64,000 bases of DNA from JADKFD01 sp050250665 (GTDB lineage: Bacteria; Pseudomonadota; Gammaproteobacteria; Xanthomonadales; SZUA-5), in the NCBI GenBank assembly GCA_050250665.1, contig JBFWOF010000033.1:1-64000 (forward strand), written 5' to 3'. The notes under the pieces are model-generated. The model made no database searches and was not told the origin of the DNA. It saw nothing but the letters and a program-made list of their open reading frames with translations. Positions 18,290 to 26,868 of this stretch are shown in pieces. The translations under genes were made by a program, and so were the position numbers. Positions within the stretch are counted from its first letter, which is position 1; every line of letters begins with the position of its first letter.

Positions 18290-18420
18290 CGATTGCGAGA
18301 CCGGCGCTTCACCGTGTCACGTAGTCCCTGCGGGACAACGTGACCTACGACTATGGGACCGATTGCGAGACCGGCGCTTCACCGTGTCACGTAGTCCCTG
18401 CGGGACAACGTGACCTACGA
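18290..18420. repeat. Two tandem copies of a 70-base repeat
   Basis: Units start at 18290 and 18360 with period 70. Each contains CGATTGCGAGACCGGCGCTT followed by the hairpin GTCACGTAGTCCCTGCGGGA...ACGTGAC. Together with the next element it fills the 490-base gap between the envelope operon and rnpB, where I see no gene. Confidence 0.85.
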
Positions 18421-18467
18421 CAGTCCGGCTGGCCGGGGAATTTGCGCTTCACCGATGGGCGCTACAC

Positions 18468-18579
18468 CTGTGGGAGCGGCTTCAGCCGCGAATGCTTCTG
18501 CGGGTGCAGGTCCAGACTTGTCTGGATGCTTTGCTGCTCATGTCAAAAGCGATCGCGGCTGAAGCCGCTCCCACAGGAA
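18468..18579. repeat. Nested GTGGGAGCGG / GTCCAGAC palindromic element
   Basis: Outer inverted pair TGTGGGAGCGGCTTCAGCCG and CGGCTGAAGCCGCTCCCACA, with the inner palindrome GTCCAGACTTGTCTGGA at 18510-18526. It is the same composite as 14816-15053 without the hexamer tract. It lies just upstream of rnpB and ends about 45 bases before its likely -10 box. Confidence 0.85.
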
Positions 18580-18649
18580 GGGCGCTTGCGATGCGAGGTC
18601 GCGCCCAGGGCTGAGGAAAACCGCTACACTGCGCGTCCCCGCCGTTCGG

Positions 18650-19011
18650 CGTTGGTTAAACGGTCGCGGTGTGGGCTCGCAAGGGTGCTGCATCGAGGAA
18701 AGTCCGGGCTGCACAGGGCAAGGTGCCAGATAACATCTGGGGGGCGAGAGCTCACGGAAAGTGCAACAGAGAAAAGTCCGCCAGCGGCTCGTCGCAAGGC
18801 GAGTGCGGGCAAGGGTGAAACGGTGCGGTAAGAGCGCACCGCGTCGGTGGCAACACGCGACGGCTTGGCAAACCCCACCTGCAGCAAGACCGAATAGGGG
18901 GAGCATGGCGCGGCCCGCGTCGTCCCCGGGTAGGTTGCTTGAGGCTTGCGGTGACGCAAGTCCCAGAGGAATGACCGTTCACGACAGAACCCGGCTTATC
19001 GACTGACCCGG
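18650..19011 (+). ncRNA. rnpB: RNase P RNA, bacterial type A
   Basis: Catalytic RNA that matures tRNA 5' ends. The universally conserved pieces are present in order: GAGGAAAGTCCGGGC near 18696, GTGCCAGATAACATCTGGGG, GTGCAACAGAGA, GGGTGAAACGGTGCGGTAAG AGCGCACCGC near 18815-18842, GGCAAACCCCACC, CCGAATAGGGG, GGGTAGGTTGCTTGAGG and ACGACAGAACCCGGCTTATC near 18982. Stem P1 is formed by GGTTA at 18654 and TGACC at 19004, which sets the ends to within a few bases. A candidate -10 box TACACT lies at 18625-18630; no convincing -35 box is seen. The length of about 360 bases fits type A. Confidence 0.95.
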
Positions 19012-19057
19012 GCGGTGGGGACCATTTTCGGGTCGTGTAGCGAATGCGGCACACTCT

Positions 19058-19330
19058 GCCGAGCAAGCTCGGCACTACAACAGCCTCGAATACCGATGCT
19101 CTGGTAGAGCGGAGCTTGCTCCGCTGCTTCTGCCGGGCTTGGATTTTCAGCTTTGTCGGTGGCGGAAGCGCCGCACTCCCTGCCGAGCAAGCTCGGCACT
19201 ACAACGGCCTCGAATACCGATGCTCTGGTAGAGCGGAGCTTGCTCCGCTGCTTCTGCCGGGCTTGTGCTTTCAGCTTTGTCGGTGGCGGAAGCGCCGCAC
19301 GCCCTGCCGAGCAAGCTCGGCACTACGACT
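19058..19330. repeat. 124-base tandem repeat, 2.2 copies
   Basis: The unit starts at 19058, 19182 and 19306 with GCCGAGCAAGCTCGGCACTA. It contains two small palindromes, CCGAGCAAGCTCGG and GCGGAGCTTGCTCCGC, and a CTTTGTCGGTGGCGGAAGCG stretch. It fills the gap between rnpB and the tlpA-like gene, and nothing in it looks coding. Confidence 0.88.
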
Positions 19331-19367
19331 GCCTCGAACGCCGAATCCTCGAGGGCTGGATGCCCTG

Positions 19368-19907
19368 TCAGAGCCCCAGCGCAGCCTCGATATCGGCGCG
19401 CAGATCGGCCTCGTGGTATTCGCCAAGCTTGCGGGTGTGCAGGCGTCCAGCGGCATCGACGATCACGGTGAACGGCAGCGCATCGCGATCGTTGCCGTAG
19501 GCGCGCATCAGCGCGAAATCGCTCATCGATGCCAGCAGGATCGGATAGTCGATGGCCATGTCGGCGGCGTACTTGCGCACCTGATCGGCGTCGTCGAGGG
19601 CAACGCCGAGTATCTCGACGCGTTCGGGGCCATATTCCTTGCGCAGGGCCTGCAGTACCGGAATCTCGCGCCGGCAAGGCGCGCACCAGGGGGCCCAGAA
19701 ATTGATGACCTGCACCCGCCCCTGCCATTGCGCGCGGGCGGCGCTACCACCATCCAGCGTCGGCAGTTCGAACTCGATGGCGGGGGCGCCGATGGCCAGA
19801 CTGCCCGGCGGCGGATTCAGGCCAAACCAGGTGTGCCCGGCCCATAGCCCGCCTGCCCCGGCGACCAGCGCAGCGGCGACAATCAGCAGCTGCGAACGCA
19901 TGCTCAT
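19368..19907 (-). CDS. TlpA/ResA-type periplasmic thioredoxin
   Basis: 179 residues. One N-terminal helix (about residues 7-24) anchors it or serves as signal peptide. The AhpC/TSA-like fold carries NFWAPWCAPCRREIPVL with active-site cysteines near residues 74-77 and a cis-proline in DALPFTVIVD. Such proteins reduce cytochrome c or other periplasmic cysteines and take electrons from DsbD or CcdA. Its start overlaps the dsbD stop by four bases (19904-19907), so it is very likely a DsbD client made with it. Confidence 0.92.
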   Translation of the reverse strand: MSMRSQLLIVAAALVAGAGGLWAGHTWFGLNPPPGSLAIGAPAIEFELPTLDGGSAARAQWQGRVQVINFWAPWCAPCRREIPVLQALRKEYGPERVEILGVALDDADQVRKYAADMAIDYPILLASMSDFALMRAYGNDRDALPFTVIVDAAGRLHTRKLGEYHEADLRADIEAALGL

Positions 19908-22132
19908 GGGCTGGCGGCCCAGCTCAGCGCTTCCTCCACGCTGGCCTGGGACAGCAAGGCCGGCAGTACCCGGGCCTTGCCACCCGAGGCCGGAAAGACC
20001 ACGTACAAAGGCACGCCGACAGCGCGGAAGCGCTTCAGGAAGGCGCTGATCTCCGGATCCTCATTGGTCCAGTCGCCCTTCAGATAGACCGCCCCGCTGG
20101 CCTTGAGCGCAGCCGGAAAGGCCTCACCCGAGAACACCAGGCGCTCGTTGACCTTGCAGGTGGCGCACCAGTCTGCGGTCATGTTGACGAACACCGGTTT
20201 GCCGGCGGCCTGCAGCTCGGCCAGACGCGCCGCGCTGTAAACCTCGCCGATGTCGGCGGCGGCGGTGCGCGTGCTGATGGCCGAGGCATCCAGCCCGGCC
20301 ACGAAGCGCAGCGGCCAGGCGGCCACCGCAATCAGCAGCAGCACCGGCGCCCAGCGCCGCAAACGGGAATGCTCGCGATGGCGTTCGAACCACCACAGCG
20401 CCATCGCCAGGGCCACGCCACCGGCGAGTACGGCACCGGCGCCATCCATGCCCACCTGATGGCCCAGCACCCACAGCAGCCAGACACCGGTCAGATACAT
20501 CGGGAAGGCCAGCGCCTGCTTCAGGGTCTCCATCCAGGCGCCCGGCCGCGGCAGCCGGTCTGCCAGACCGGGAATGAACCCGATCAGCAGGAAGGGCAAG
20601 GCCAGACCCAGACCCAGCGACAGGAAGATCGCCAGCGCCAGCAGCGGCGGCTGAGCCATGGCGTAGGCCAGCGCTCCGCCCATGAACGGCGCCGTACACG
20701 GACTGGCAACCACGGTGGCGAGCACCCCGGTGAAGAAGGCACCCTTGGCGCCTTCGTCCTCGGTCAGCGACTGACCCAGACCACCGAGCGACGCGCCGAA
20801 GGCGATGACGCCCGACATCGACAGGCCGATTGCCAGCATGATGTAGACTAGCAGGGCGACGAATCCCGGCTGCTGCAGCTGGAAACCCCAACCCAGGGCA
20901 GCGCCGCCGCTGCGCAGACCGAGGATGGCGAGTCCGAGCACGGCAAAGGAGGCGAGCACACCGACCGTGTACCAGATGGCGTGGCGGCGGGCATAGCCGG
21001 GGCCATGTGCGCCCTTGGCCAGTCCCAGTGCCTTCAGCGACAGGATCGGCAGCACGCAGGGCATCAGATTCAGGATCAGACCACCCAGCAATGCGGCCAG
21101 CAAAGCGGCGGCGATGCCCACCGGCGGGTCGTCGGGCGCCGAGGCATCGCCGCCGACCGCCATCAGCGCGCGGGTGCCCTCGCCGGCCGGCAGATCGACC
21201 GTCAGCGAGCGCCGCATCACCGGATAGCAGATGCCCTGATCCTTGCAGCCCTGGTATTCGGCATTCAGCGTGATGCTGTGGGCGGCGGTGTTGCTGCGCG
21301 CCAACGGTACCGGCAGCTCGAAGGACTGGAAATAGACCTGGACCTGACCGAAATGGGCGTCTTCATGTGGCTGCGCCGGCGGCCACTCGGGTGTCAGCAG
21401 CGTGATGCCCTCGGCCTCGGTGCGCAGCCTGGTCTTGTCACGGTAAAGGTAATAGCCCGGCGCAATGGTGAATCGCACCAGCATCTGATCGGGCGCCGTG
21501 GCGATGGCCTCGAATCGAAACGCCTCGTCCTCGGGCAGGGCGTCCTGGGCACTGCCCGCGAGCATGCTGCCGCCGCCGGGCACACCGAGACTGAGACCGC
21601 TGGTCTGCGGCGAGGTGTCAGGAAACACCGATGGCGCGGCAGCACCGGAGTTTCCTCCCGGTGGCAGGCGCAGCGTGACCCGCGTGCGCTGTGGCGGGTA
21701 ACAGATACCGATATCGGCGCAGCCCTGATAGCGCACTTCCAGCTCCAGCGAACCGGTACTGGCCGGCAATTCCGGCAGCAGTTGCGACAGGGTCAGGCTC
21801 TGGCGATAGGTTTCGACGTCGCCGAAGAACTCGTCGTGCTTCTTCTCGCCGTCGGGCACGCTGAAAGGTGCCAGCTGCACCGAGCTGTCGACGGCCGCGA
21901 CACCCAATCGATGCCGATACAGGTAGTAACCGGGGGCGATGGCGAAGCGCACTTCGGCCAGATCCCGCGCCGGCGCCTCGGCACTGAGGGCAAAAGCCTG
22001 CTCCACAGGGAGCAGATCAGACTCGTCCACCGCGGCCCAGGCCAGCGGCGCGGACGCCGCCAGACACAGCGCCACGATCCACCTCTGCCCGATCAGGGCG
22101 AGGCGCTTGCAATCCATCGACATCGGCATCAT
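19904..22132 (-). CDS. dsbD: Thiol:disulfide interchange protein DsbD with duplicated N-terminal domain
   Basis: 742 residues, against about 565 in E. coli. It carries electrons from cytoplasmic thioredoxin across the inner membrane to DsbC and related proteins. After a signal peptide there are two DsbD-alpha-like domains, about residues 45-160 and 195-330; each has AIAPGYYLYR or TIAPGYYLYR and a redox cysteine pair, YQGCADIGICYP and YQGCKDQGICYP. Eight membrane segments follow with paired cysteines in LNLMPCVLPILSLKALG and SPCTAPFMGG. The C-terminal thioredoxin domain has TADWCATCKVNE. Start chosen at the first of four clustered ATGs (22117-22132). It is followed by the tlpA-like gene. Confidence 0.95.
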   Translation of the reverse strand: MMPMSMDCKRLALIGQRWIVALCLAASAPLAWAAVDESDLLPVEQAFALSAEAPARDLAEVRFAIAPGYYLYRHRLGVAAVDSSVQLAPFSVPDGEKKHDEFFGDVETYRQSLTLSQLLPELPASTGSLELEVRYQGCADIGICYPPQRTRVTLRLPPGGNSGAAAPSVFPDTSPQTSGLSLGVPGGGSMLAGSAQDALPEDEAFRFEAIATAPDQMLVRFTIAPGYYLYRDKTRLRTEAEGITLLTPEWPPAQPHEDAHFGQVQVYFQSFELPVPLARSNTAAHSITLNAEYQGCKDQGICYPVMRRSLTVDLPAGEGTRALMAVGGDASAPDDPPVGIAAALLAALLGGLILNLMPCVLPILSLKALGLAKGAHGPGYARRHAIWYTVGVLASFAVLGLAILGLRSGGAALGWGFQLQQPGFVALLVYIMLAIGLSMSGVIAFGASLGGLGQSLTEDEGAKGAFFTGVLATVVASPCTAPFMGGALAYAMAQPPLLALAIFLSLGLGLALPFLLIGFIPGLADRLPRPGAWMETLKQALAFPMYLTGVWLLWVLGHQVGMDGAGAVLAGGVALAMALWWFERHREHSRLRRWAPVLLLIAVAAWPLRFVAGLDASAISTRTAAADIGEVYSAARLAELQAAGKPVFVNMTADWCATCKVNERLVFSGEAFPAALKASGAVYLKGDWTNEDPEISAFLKRFRAVGVPLYVVFPASGGKARVLPALLSQASVEEALSWAASP

Positions 22133-22226
22133 CAATTCCGCTCTGGGGGCGCACGCAGCATCAGCCGGAGTCCGACCACGGCGGGCGCCGAAAGTTTCAG
22201 ACCCTCCACAACTGGCGCAACCCGAC

Positions 22227-22541
22227 TCAGCCGACGCTCTCGCGCAACCATTGCAGATACGCCGGCAAACCCGCACTGACCGGCAGGGCGATGATCTCGG
22301 GCACCTCATAGGGATGCAGCTCCTGCAGGCGCGCCTGCAGCGCTGGGTAACAGGCACGGGTGGTCTTGATCAGCAGCAGCATCTCGGTGCCCGACTCGAT
22401 CGCGCCCTCCCAGCGATAGACCGATCGCACCGGGCCGACCTGGTTGACGCAGGCGGCCAGCGATTCACCCACCAGCGCCTGCGCCAGGCGCTCGGCATCG
22501 GCTTCGGGACAGGTGCATTGGACCAGCAGAATGTCGGACAT
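22227..22541 (-). CDS. cutA: CutA family protein
   Basis: 104 residues, the usual length of this trimeric cytosolic protein linked to divalent-cation tolerance. Visible markers are VQCTCPEADAERLAQALV near the start, LAACVNQV, YRWEGAIESGTEMLLLIKT and LHPYEVPEIIALPV. A longer frame to 22859 runs through repeats and is rejected. Placement just before dsbD is the same as in enteric bacteria. Confidence 0.95.
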   Translation of the reverse strand: MSDILLVQCTCPEADAERLAQALVGESLAACVNQVGPVRSVYRWEGAIESGTEMLLLIKTTRACYPALQARLQELHPYEVPEIIALPVSAGLPAYLQWLRESVG

Positions 22542-22550
22542 GGGCAGACT

Positions 22551-22960
22551 CGGGGCACGGGGCACGGGGCACGGGGCACGGGGCACGGGGCACGCAGATG
22601 CTCTCACGATGGCGTCATTGCGAGGAGCGAAGCGACGAAGCAATCCAGTGCTTCTGAGGGTGTGCATCTGGATTGCTTCGCTGCGCTCGCAATGACGCTC
22701 CTGGGCTTCTGTAGGTCCAGACTCGTCTGGACGCTCCTGGGCTTCTGTAGGTCCAGACTCGTCTGGACGCTCTTGGCCTTTGGGTGGAAGAAGCGTCCAG
22801 ACAAGTCTGGACCCACAAGAGCCAGCGGCGTGGCGAGCGCGTAGCCCGGTTCGCCGCATGCCGGGTGGCTCGTCGCGCTGCCGTGGAGGGCGCCGCGCTG
22901 CGGCGCCGCTTTGCCTTTCCTGGAGATCAAAAGCGGCCGCGCAGGCGCGCGGCCCTCCTC
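22551..22960. repeat. Mixed repeat block between cutA and ybeD
   Basis: Parts, in order: heptamer tract of CACGGGG units at 22551-22593; CATTGCGAGGAGCG element with inverted ends at 22616-22697; palindromes GTCCAGACTCGTCTGGAC at 22715 and 22751 and GTCCAGACAAGTCTGGAC at 22795; and a reverse copy of the 77-base GGAGGG...CCCTCC element at 22884-22960, whose other copies lie at 39644 and 43101. No gene is seen in the whole 441-base gap. Confidence 0.88.
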
Positions 22961-22982
22961 AAAGCCGCCCTCAAAGTCACTC

Positions 22983-23270
22983 TCAGAGCCGGTAAACCAC
23001 GCCTGGATGGGCCTTGATCACGGCGTACAGAGTTTCGAGTTCTTCGCGGGATTCGACGTAGACCTCAACATGCACCGATTGATAGCGACCGGTGCGGCTG
23101 TAGCGATGATCGATGGCGGCTTCGGTGCGGCGCGCGCCGGCCTGTTCGAGCGCCGCCAGCAGGCCGGTTCTGAAGCCGTCATCGGCTGGCCCCATGGCAA
23201 TCAGCACGTGATTGCTGGGGAACACCAGGCCCGGTGCGGACTCGCCGTCGGGACCGGTTTGGGCACTCAT
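22983..23270 (-). CDS. ybeD: DUF493 / YbeD family protein
   Basis: 95 residues from the ATG that overlaps the dacC stop (ATGA at 23267-23270). Small ferredoxin-like ACT-type fold: FPSNHVLIAMGPADDGFRTGLL, SRTGRYQSVHVEVYVESREELETLYAVIKAHPGV. The family is found beside dacA/dacC in many proteobacteria, usually followed by lipB and lipA; here the next sequence is a repeat block and cutA. Function is unresolved in the family. Confidence 0.92.
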   Translation of the reverse strand: MSAQTGPDGESAPGLVFPSNHVLIAMGPADDGFRTGLLAALEQAGARRTEAAIDHRYSRTGRYQSVHVEVYVESREELETLYAVIKAHPGVVYRL

Positions 23271-24469
23271 GGCGCCTCCTCGTCGTCCTCGAACCACAGC
23301 CAGAAACCGTCGACGGTGCGCCGCCACAAGCCGCCCTCGGGGGCTTCGCCCAGGGCCACCAGCGGACGCTCGATCAGCAACTTCGAGTCGAGTTCCACCC
23401 GAACCTTGCCCACCGCCTGCCCCAGCGCCACTGGCGCGATCAGCAGGGAGGGCAAGTCCATGCTGGCCTTGAGCTGCTCATATTTGCCCTTGGGGATGAC
23501 CACGAGCACGTCATCGGCCACGCCCAGATCCACCGATTCAACCTCGCCCTTCCAGACCTTGGGCTGCGCCAGCACCTGATTCTGGGTGTACAGCTTGTGG
23601 GCCTCGAAGAAGCGGAAGCCGTAGTTCAGCAGGGCCTGGCTTTCCTGGGCACGGGTCTCCTCGGTCTTGCTGCCCATGACCACGGCCACCAGACGCATAT
23701 CGCCGCGTTTGGCCGAGCTCGCCAGGCAATAACCGGCCGAACTGGTATGCCCGGTCTTGATGCCATCTACACTCTCGTCGCGGCGCAGCAAGGCATTGCG
23801 GTTGTACTGGCGGATTCCGTTGAAGGTGTATTCCGGCGTGGAATACCACTCGTAGTACTCCGGGAACTCGGCAATCATCGTCCGCGACAGCAAGGCCAGG
23901 TCGCGCGCGGTCGAATAGTGCTCGGGATCGGGCAGTCCGGGCGCATTGGTGAAATGCGAGTTCTTCATGCCAATGCGCTGGGCATAGATGTTCATCTGCT
24001 GCACAAAGCCCTCTTCGGTGCCGGCGATGTGTTCGGCGAGGGCGATGGTGGCGTCATTGCCCGACTGCACAATCATGCCCAGCAACAGATCCTTGGCGTC
24101 GACTTCGCTGTTGGCGTTGACGAACATGCGCGAGCCGCCAAGGCCACGCTTCCAGGCGTTTTCGCTGACCCGGACCTTGTCGTCCAGCTTCAGGCGGCCG
24201 GCGCGCAGCTCGTGGAAGAGCACGTAGGCGGCCATGACCTTGGTGATGCTGGCCGGCTCGACGCGATCGTCGGCGGACTGCTCGGCGATGACCTGGCCAG
24301 TGGTCTGCTCGATCAGGATGGCCGACTTGACCGGCAACACCGGGGCATCGGGGATCACCATCGGCGCTGCCTTGGGTACCGGCATGGCCGGCTTGGGCAC
24401 CGCGGCGGGCGTCTGCGCCGGAGCGGCGGCATGGGCGAGCAGCAGGAGTATCGCTAGGGCTTTCTTCAT
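23267..24469 (-). CDS. dacC: D-alanyl-D-alanine carboxypeptidase (PBP5/6 family)
   Basis: 400 residues. Periplasmic, membrane-peripheral enzyme that trims the terminal D-Ala from peptidoglycan stem peptides. Signal peptide at 1-19, then an Ala/Pro/Val linker. The three active-site motifs are SITK (serine 74, lysine 77), SGN at 136-138 and KTG at 238-240. A beta-rich PBP5_C domain follows and the extreme C terminus (WRRTVDGFWLWFEDDEE) is the amphipathic membrane-docking helix. Coupled to ybeD downstream; rlpA lies 187 bases upstream on the same strand. Confidence 0.95.
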   Translation of the reverse strand: MKKALAILLLLAHAAAPAQTPAAVPKPAMPVPKAAPMVIPDAPVLPVKSAILIEQTTGQVIAEQSADDRVEPASITKVMAAYVLFHELRAGRLKLDDKVRVSENAWKRGLGGSRMFVNANSEVDAKDLLLGMIVQSGNDATIALAEHIAGTEEGFVQQMNIYAQRIGMKNSHFTNAPGLPDPEHYSTARDLALLSRTMIAEFPEYYEWYSTPEYTFNGIRQYNRNALLRRDESVDGIKTGHTSSAGYCLASSAKRGDMRLVAVVMGSKTEETRAQESQALLNYGFRFFEAHKLYTQNQVLAQPKVWKGEVESVDLGVADDVLVVIPKGKYEQLKASMDLPSLLIAPVALGQAVGKVRVELDSKLLIERPLVALGEAPEGGLWRRTVDGFWLWFEDDEEAP

Positions 24470-24656
24470 CGGGTCTGGGCATGATTCGCGCGGGCATCGG
24501 CATCAGCCGCTGCCGCTTGCGCGGGGATGGTTGAACAGGTGCACGGGCACGCGATTCGGGTGCGCCTGCGCTTCAGGGCGCAAACGCTATCGCATCGGCT
24601 GGCTGCACATGTTAACGGAGGCCACAGCCGACCAGCAGCGTTCAGCAGGCAAACTG

Positions 24657-25541
24657 TCAGCGTTGCAGCAGATTTGCCTCACCGAATCCACGCTCGCGCA
24701 GTCGGGCGCGCAGCGACTCGGCCTGTGCCTGCCCCAGGATCGGCCCGAGACGAACGCGATAGACCTTGCCGTGGGCAGCGCGCGCGGAATACACCCTCAC
24801 CGAATCGAATCCGGCCCGCTGCAGCTTGCGGCGCAGGGCAAAGGCATTGGCGCGGGAACTGAAGGCAGCCACCTGCAGATAGCTGCGACCGGCGGCATTG
24901 ACCACCTGCGGGCGATCAGGTGCCGGCGGCGTCGGCAGATTGGCGGCAGGATCGTCGCCCGGATGCAGCACCCGGACCTCCACCGGTGCCGTGCCGGTCA
25001 TGTGGATGCCGAGTTTGACGGCAGCCGCGTAGGACAGATCAATCAGGCGATCGCCGACAAATGGACCTCGATCGTTGATGCGCACGACCACGCTCTTGCC
25101 AGTATCCAGCCGCGTCACGCGGGCGTAGCTCGGCAGCGGCAGCGTCTTGTGGGCGGCCGTGAACTGGTACATGTCGTAGGGCTCGCGAGTGCTGGTCAGG
25201 CGTCCGTGGAACTTGGTGCCGTACCAGGAGGCGGTGCCACGTTCGACATAGCCGGCGCTGCGCGACAGCACCTGGTAACGCTTGCCGAACACATCGTAAG
25301 GCGAATGATTGCCATAGCGCGCCAGCGGCTCGTCCCTGGGCACCGGCTCGGGCAGGGCATCGACATCAAAAGGCACGTTCGGTGGACCGTCCAGCGGCTG
25401 GTATTCGCGCGGAGGCGGCGGCGCGCCTCCCGGCGCGGCCCGCTCGGGTCCGCGGGGAGTGGCACAGGCCGCGAGTGCTGCCAGCACCGCCGCGATCAAG
25501 GCCAGCCGCAGGACTCTCTCAGCAAACATACGGTAACCCAT
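24657..25541 (-). CDS. rlpA: RlpA-family septal-ring lytic transglycosylase lipoprotein
   Basis: 294 residues. Lipoprotein signal with lipobox LAALAAC near residue 26. Proline-rich linker, then a double-psi beta-barrel domain with GTASWYGTKFHGRLTSTREP and VVRINDRGPFVGDRLIDLS near residues 105-180. A SPOR domain occupies the last 75 residues (SYLQVAAFSSRANAFALRRKLQRAG...). RlpA cleaves glycan strands lacking stem peptides at the septum, which fits its neighbours mltB and dacC. A second ATG at 25529 is equally possible as start. The 90 bases upstream are AT-rich near TTTATATACT (25545-25554), a likely promoter. Confidence 0.93.
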   Translation of the reverse strand: MGYRMFAERVLRLALIAAVLAALAACATPRGPERAAPGGAPPPPREYQPLDGPPNVPFDVDALPEPVPRDEPLARYGNHSPYDVFGKRYQVLSRSAGYVERGTASWYGTKFHGRLTSTREPYDMYQFTAAHKTLPLPSYARVTRLDTGKSVVVRINDRGPFVGDRLIDLSYAAAVKLGIHMTGTAPVEVRVLHPGDDPAANLPTPPAPDRPQVVNAAGRSYLQVAAFSSRANAFALRRKLQRAGFDSVRVYSARAAHGKVYRVRLGPILGQAQAESLRARLRERGFGEANLLQR

Positions 25542-25633
25542 TGATTTATATACTCACAAAACCGGCACTGGGGCCCGAGCACGCCGCATGATCCGAAAAT
25601 ACCGCGAAGTTGGACCCCTGCCCCCTGCCCCCT

Positions 25634-26629
25634 TCACTGCTGCACACCGCCGGTGCGCTCGCGGATGGCCTGGGCCAGGTCGTGGACCGCCATGGCGTAC
25701 ATGGGCGAGCGGTTGTAGCGGGTGATCACGCGGAAATTGGCAAAGATCGCGAAATGGGCAAATTCGCCATCCGCCACTTCCAGGCTGAGCAGATTGCTGG
25801 GCTGATCCGGAGCCACGACCACACCATCCACAGGCTGGTAACCCCATTCCACCAATTGGCTCAATGGGAAGATCGGGTCCAGACCGGTATCGCGCAGGCG
25901 CCGCGCCCCGGGACCGGGGATCATCGGCACCGTGACCGGGGCGTTTTCGGTCCAACCATGATCCCGCAGATAATTGGCGACACTGGCCAGCGCATCGTCG
26001 GCCGAATTCCACAGATCGATGCGTCCGTCCTGGTTCTGATCGACCGCCCAATTGACGAAACTGGTCGGCATGAACTGACCCAGACCCATGGCGCCGGCGT
26101 AGGAACCCTGCACATTGGCCAGATCCAGATCGATGTGACGCTCGCTCGGCAAATTCAGGAAGCGGATCAGTTCGCCCCGGAAGAAGGGCGCGCGCGGCGG
26201 GTAATAGAGCCCCAGCGTGGTCAGCGCATCGAGCACCTTCCACTTGCCCATGATCCGCCCGTAGAAGGTCTCGACCCCGACGATGGCGACGACGTATTCG
26301 GCGGGCACACCCTGCTCGGCCTGGATCTTGGTCAGCAGTTCGCGATTCTTCTCGAAATACTCGACTCCACCGGAAATCCGGGCTTCGGTCAGGAAGATCG
26401 GTCGGTAGACAAACCAGGGCTTGCCCTCGGCCGGACGGGTCATGGCTTCGATGATCGCCGGCTGGTACTCGGCCAATTGCAGCAGCTGCCGCACCTCGGC
26501 CGCGCGCGCCTGATCGCCAGCGGCCACTTCCGCGATCAGAGCGTCCATGCCAGGGTGCTTTTCCTTGGCCAGGCCCATGATGGGCAGACTCAGGCAGAAG
26601 GCGGTCAGGGCCAGACGCGTCAGGGTCAT
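25634..26629 (-). CDS. mltB: Membrane-bound lytic murein transglycosylase B
   Basis: 331 residues from the ATG at 26629. Signal peptide MTLTRLALTAFCLSLPIMGLA; no lipobox cysteine, so a soluble periplasmic form is likely. GH103 fold with catalytic glutamate in VAIVGVETFYGRIMGKWKVLDALTTLG near residue 150, then GAMGLGQFMPTSF and WNSADDALASVANYLRDHGW. It cuts peptidoglycan glycan strands non-hydrolytically. The frame is open to 26857, but that part lacks a secretion signal. Confidence 0.94.
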   Translation of the reverse strand: MTLTRLALTAFCLSLPIMGLAKEKHPGMDALIAEVAAGDQARAAEVRQLLQLAEYQPAIIEAMTRPAEGKPWFVYRPIFLTEARISGGVEYFEKNRELLTKIQAEQGVPAEYVVAIVGVETFYGRIMGKWKVLDALTTLGLYYPPRAPFFRGELIRFLNLPSERHIDLDLANVQGSYAGAMGLGQFMPTSFVNWAVDQNQDGRIDLWNSADDALASVANYLRDHGWTENAPVTVPMIPGPGARRLRDTGLDPIFPLSQLVEWGYQPVDGVVVAPDQPSNLLSLEVADGEFAHFAIFANFRVITRYNRSPMYAMAVHDLAQAIRERTGGVQQ

Positions 26630-26868
26630 GTATGAGGGTGCCCGATGGAGGTTGCGCCCGATGCTAGCCTGAGTCGCCGGCAACGGTGTGAGAAAGGCGC
26701 TGCCAGTGTCATCTGCGCTTAAGGACCCGGCAACTGAGGGTCGGCCCGAGGACCTGGCGTCCTTCGCCAGGTGACGACTGTCAGGTCGCAGTGGTGTTGT
26801 CTGTCCCTGTTGCCCAAAGCGGGCAAGTCCCAGTGTGTGACTCCTGTACTGGGGCACGAGGAATCAGG

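Noticed and set aside
18761..19006. Open frames across 18.66-19.0 kb
   Set aside because: The region is RNase P RNA; the frames are incidental.
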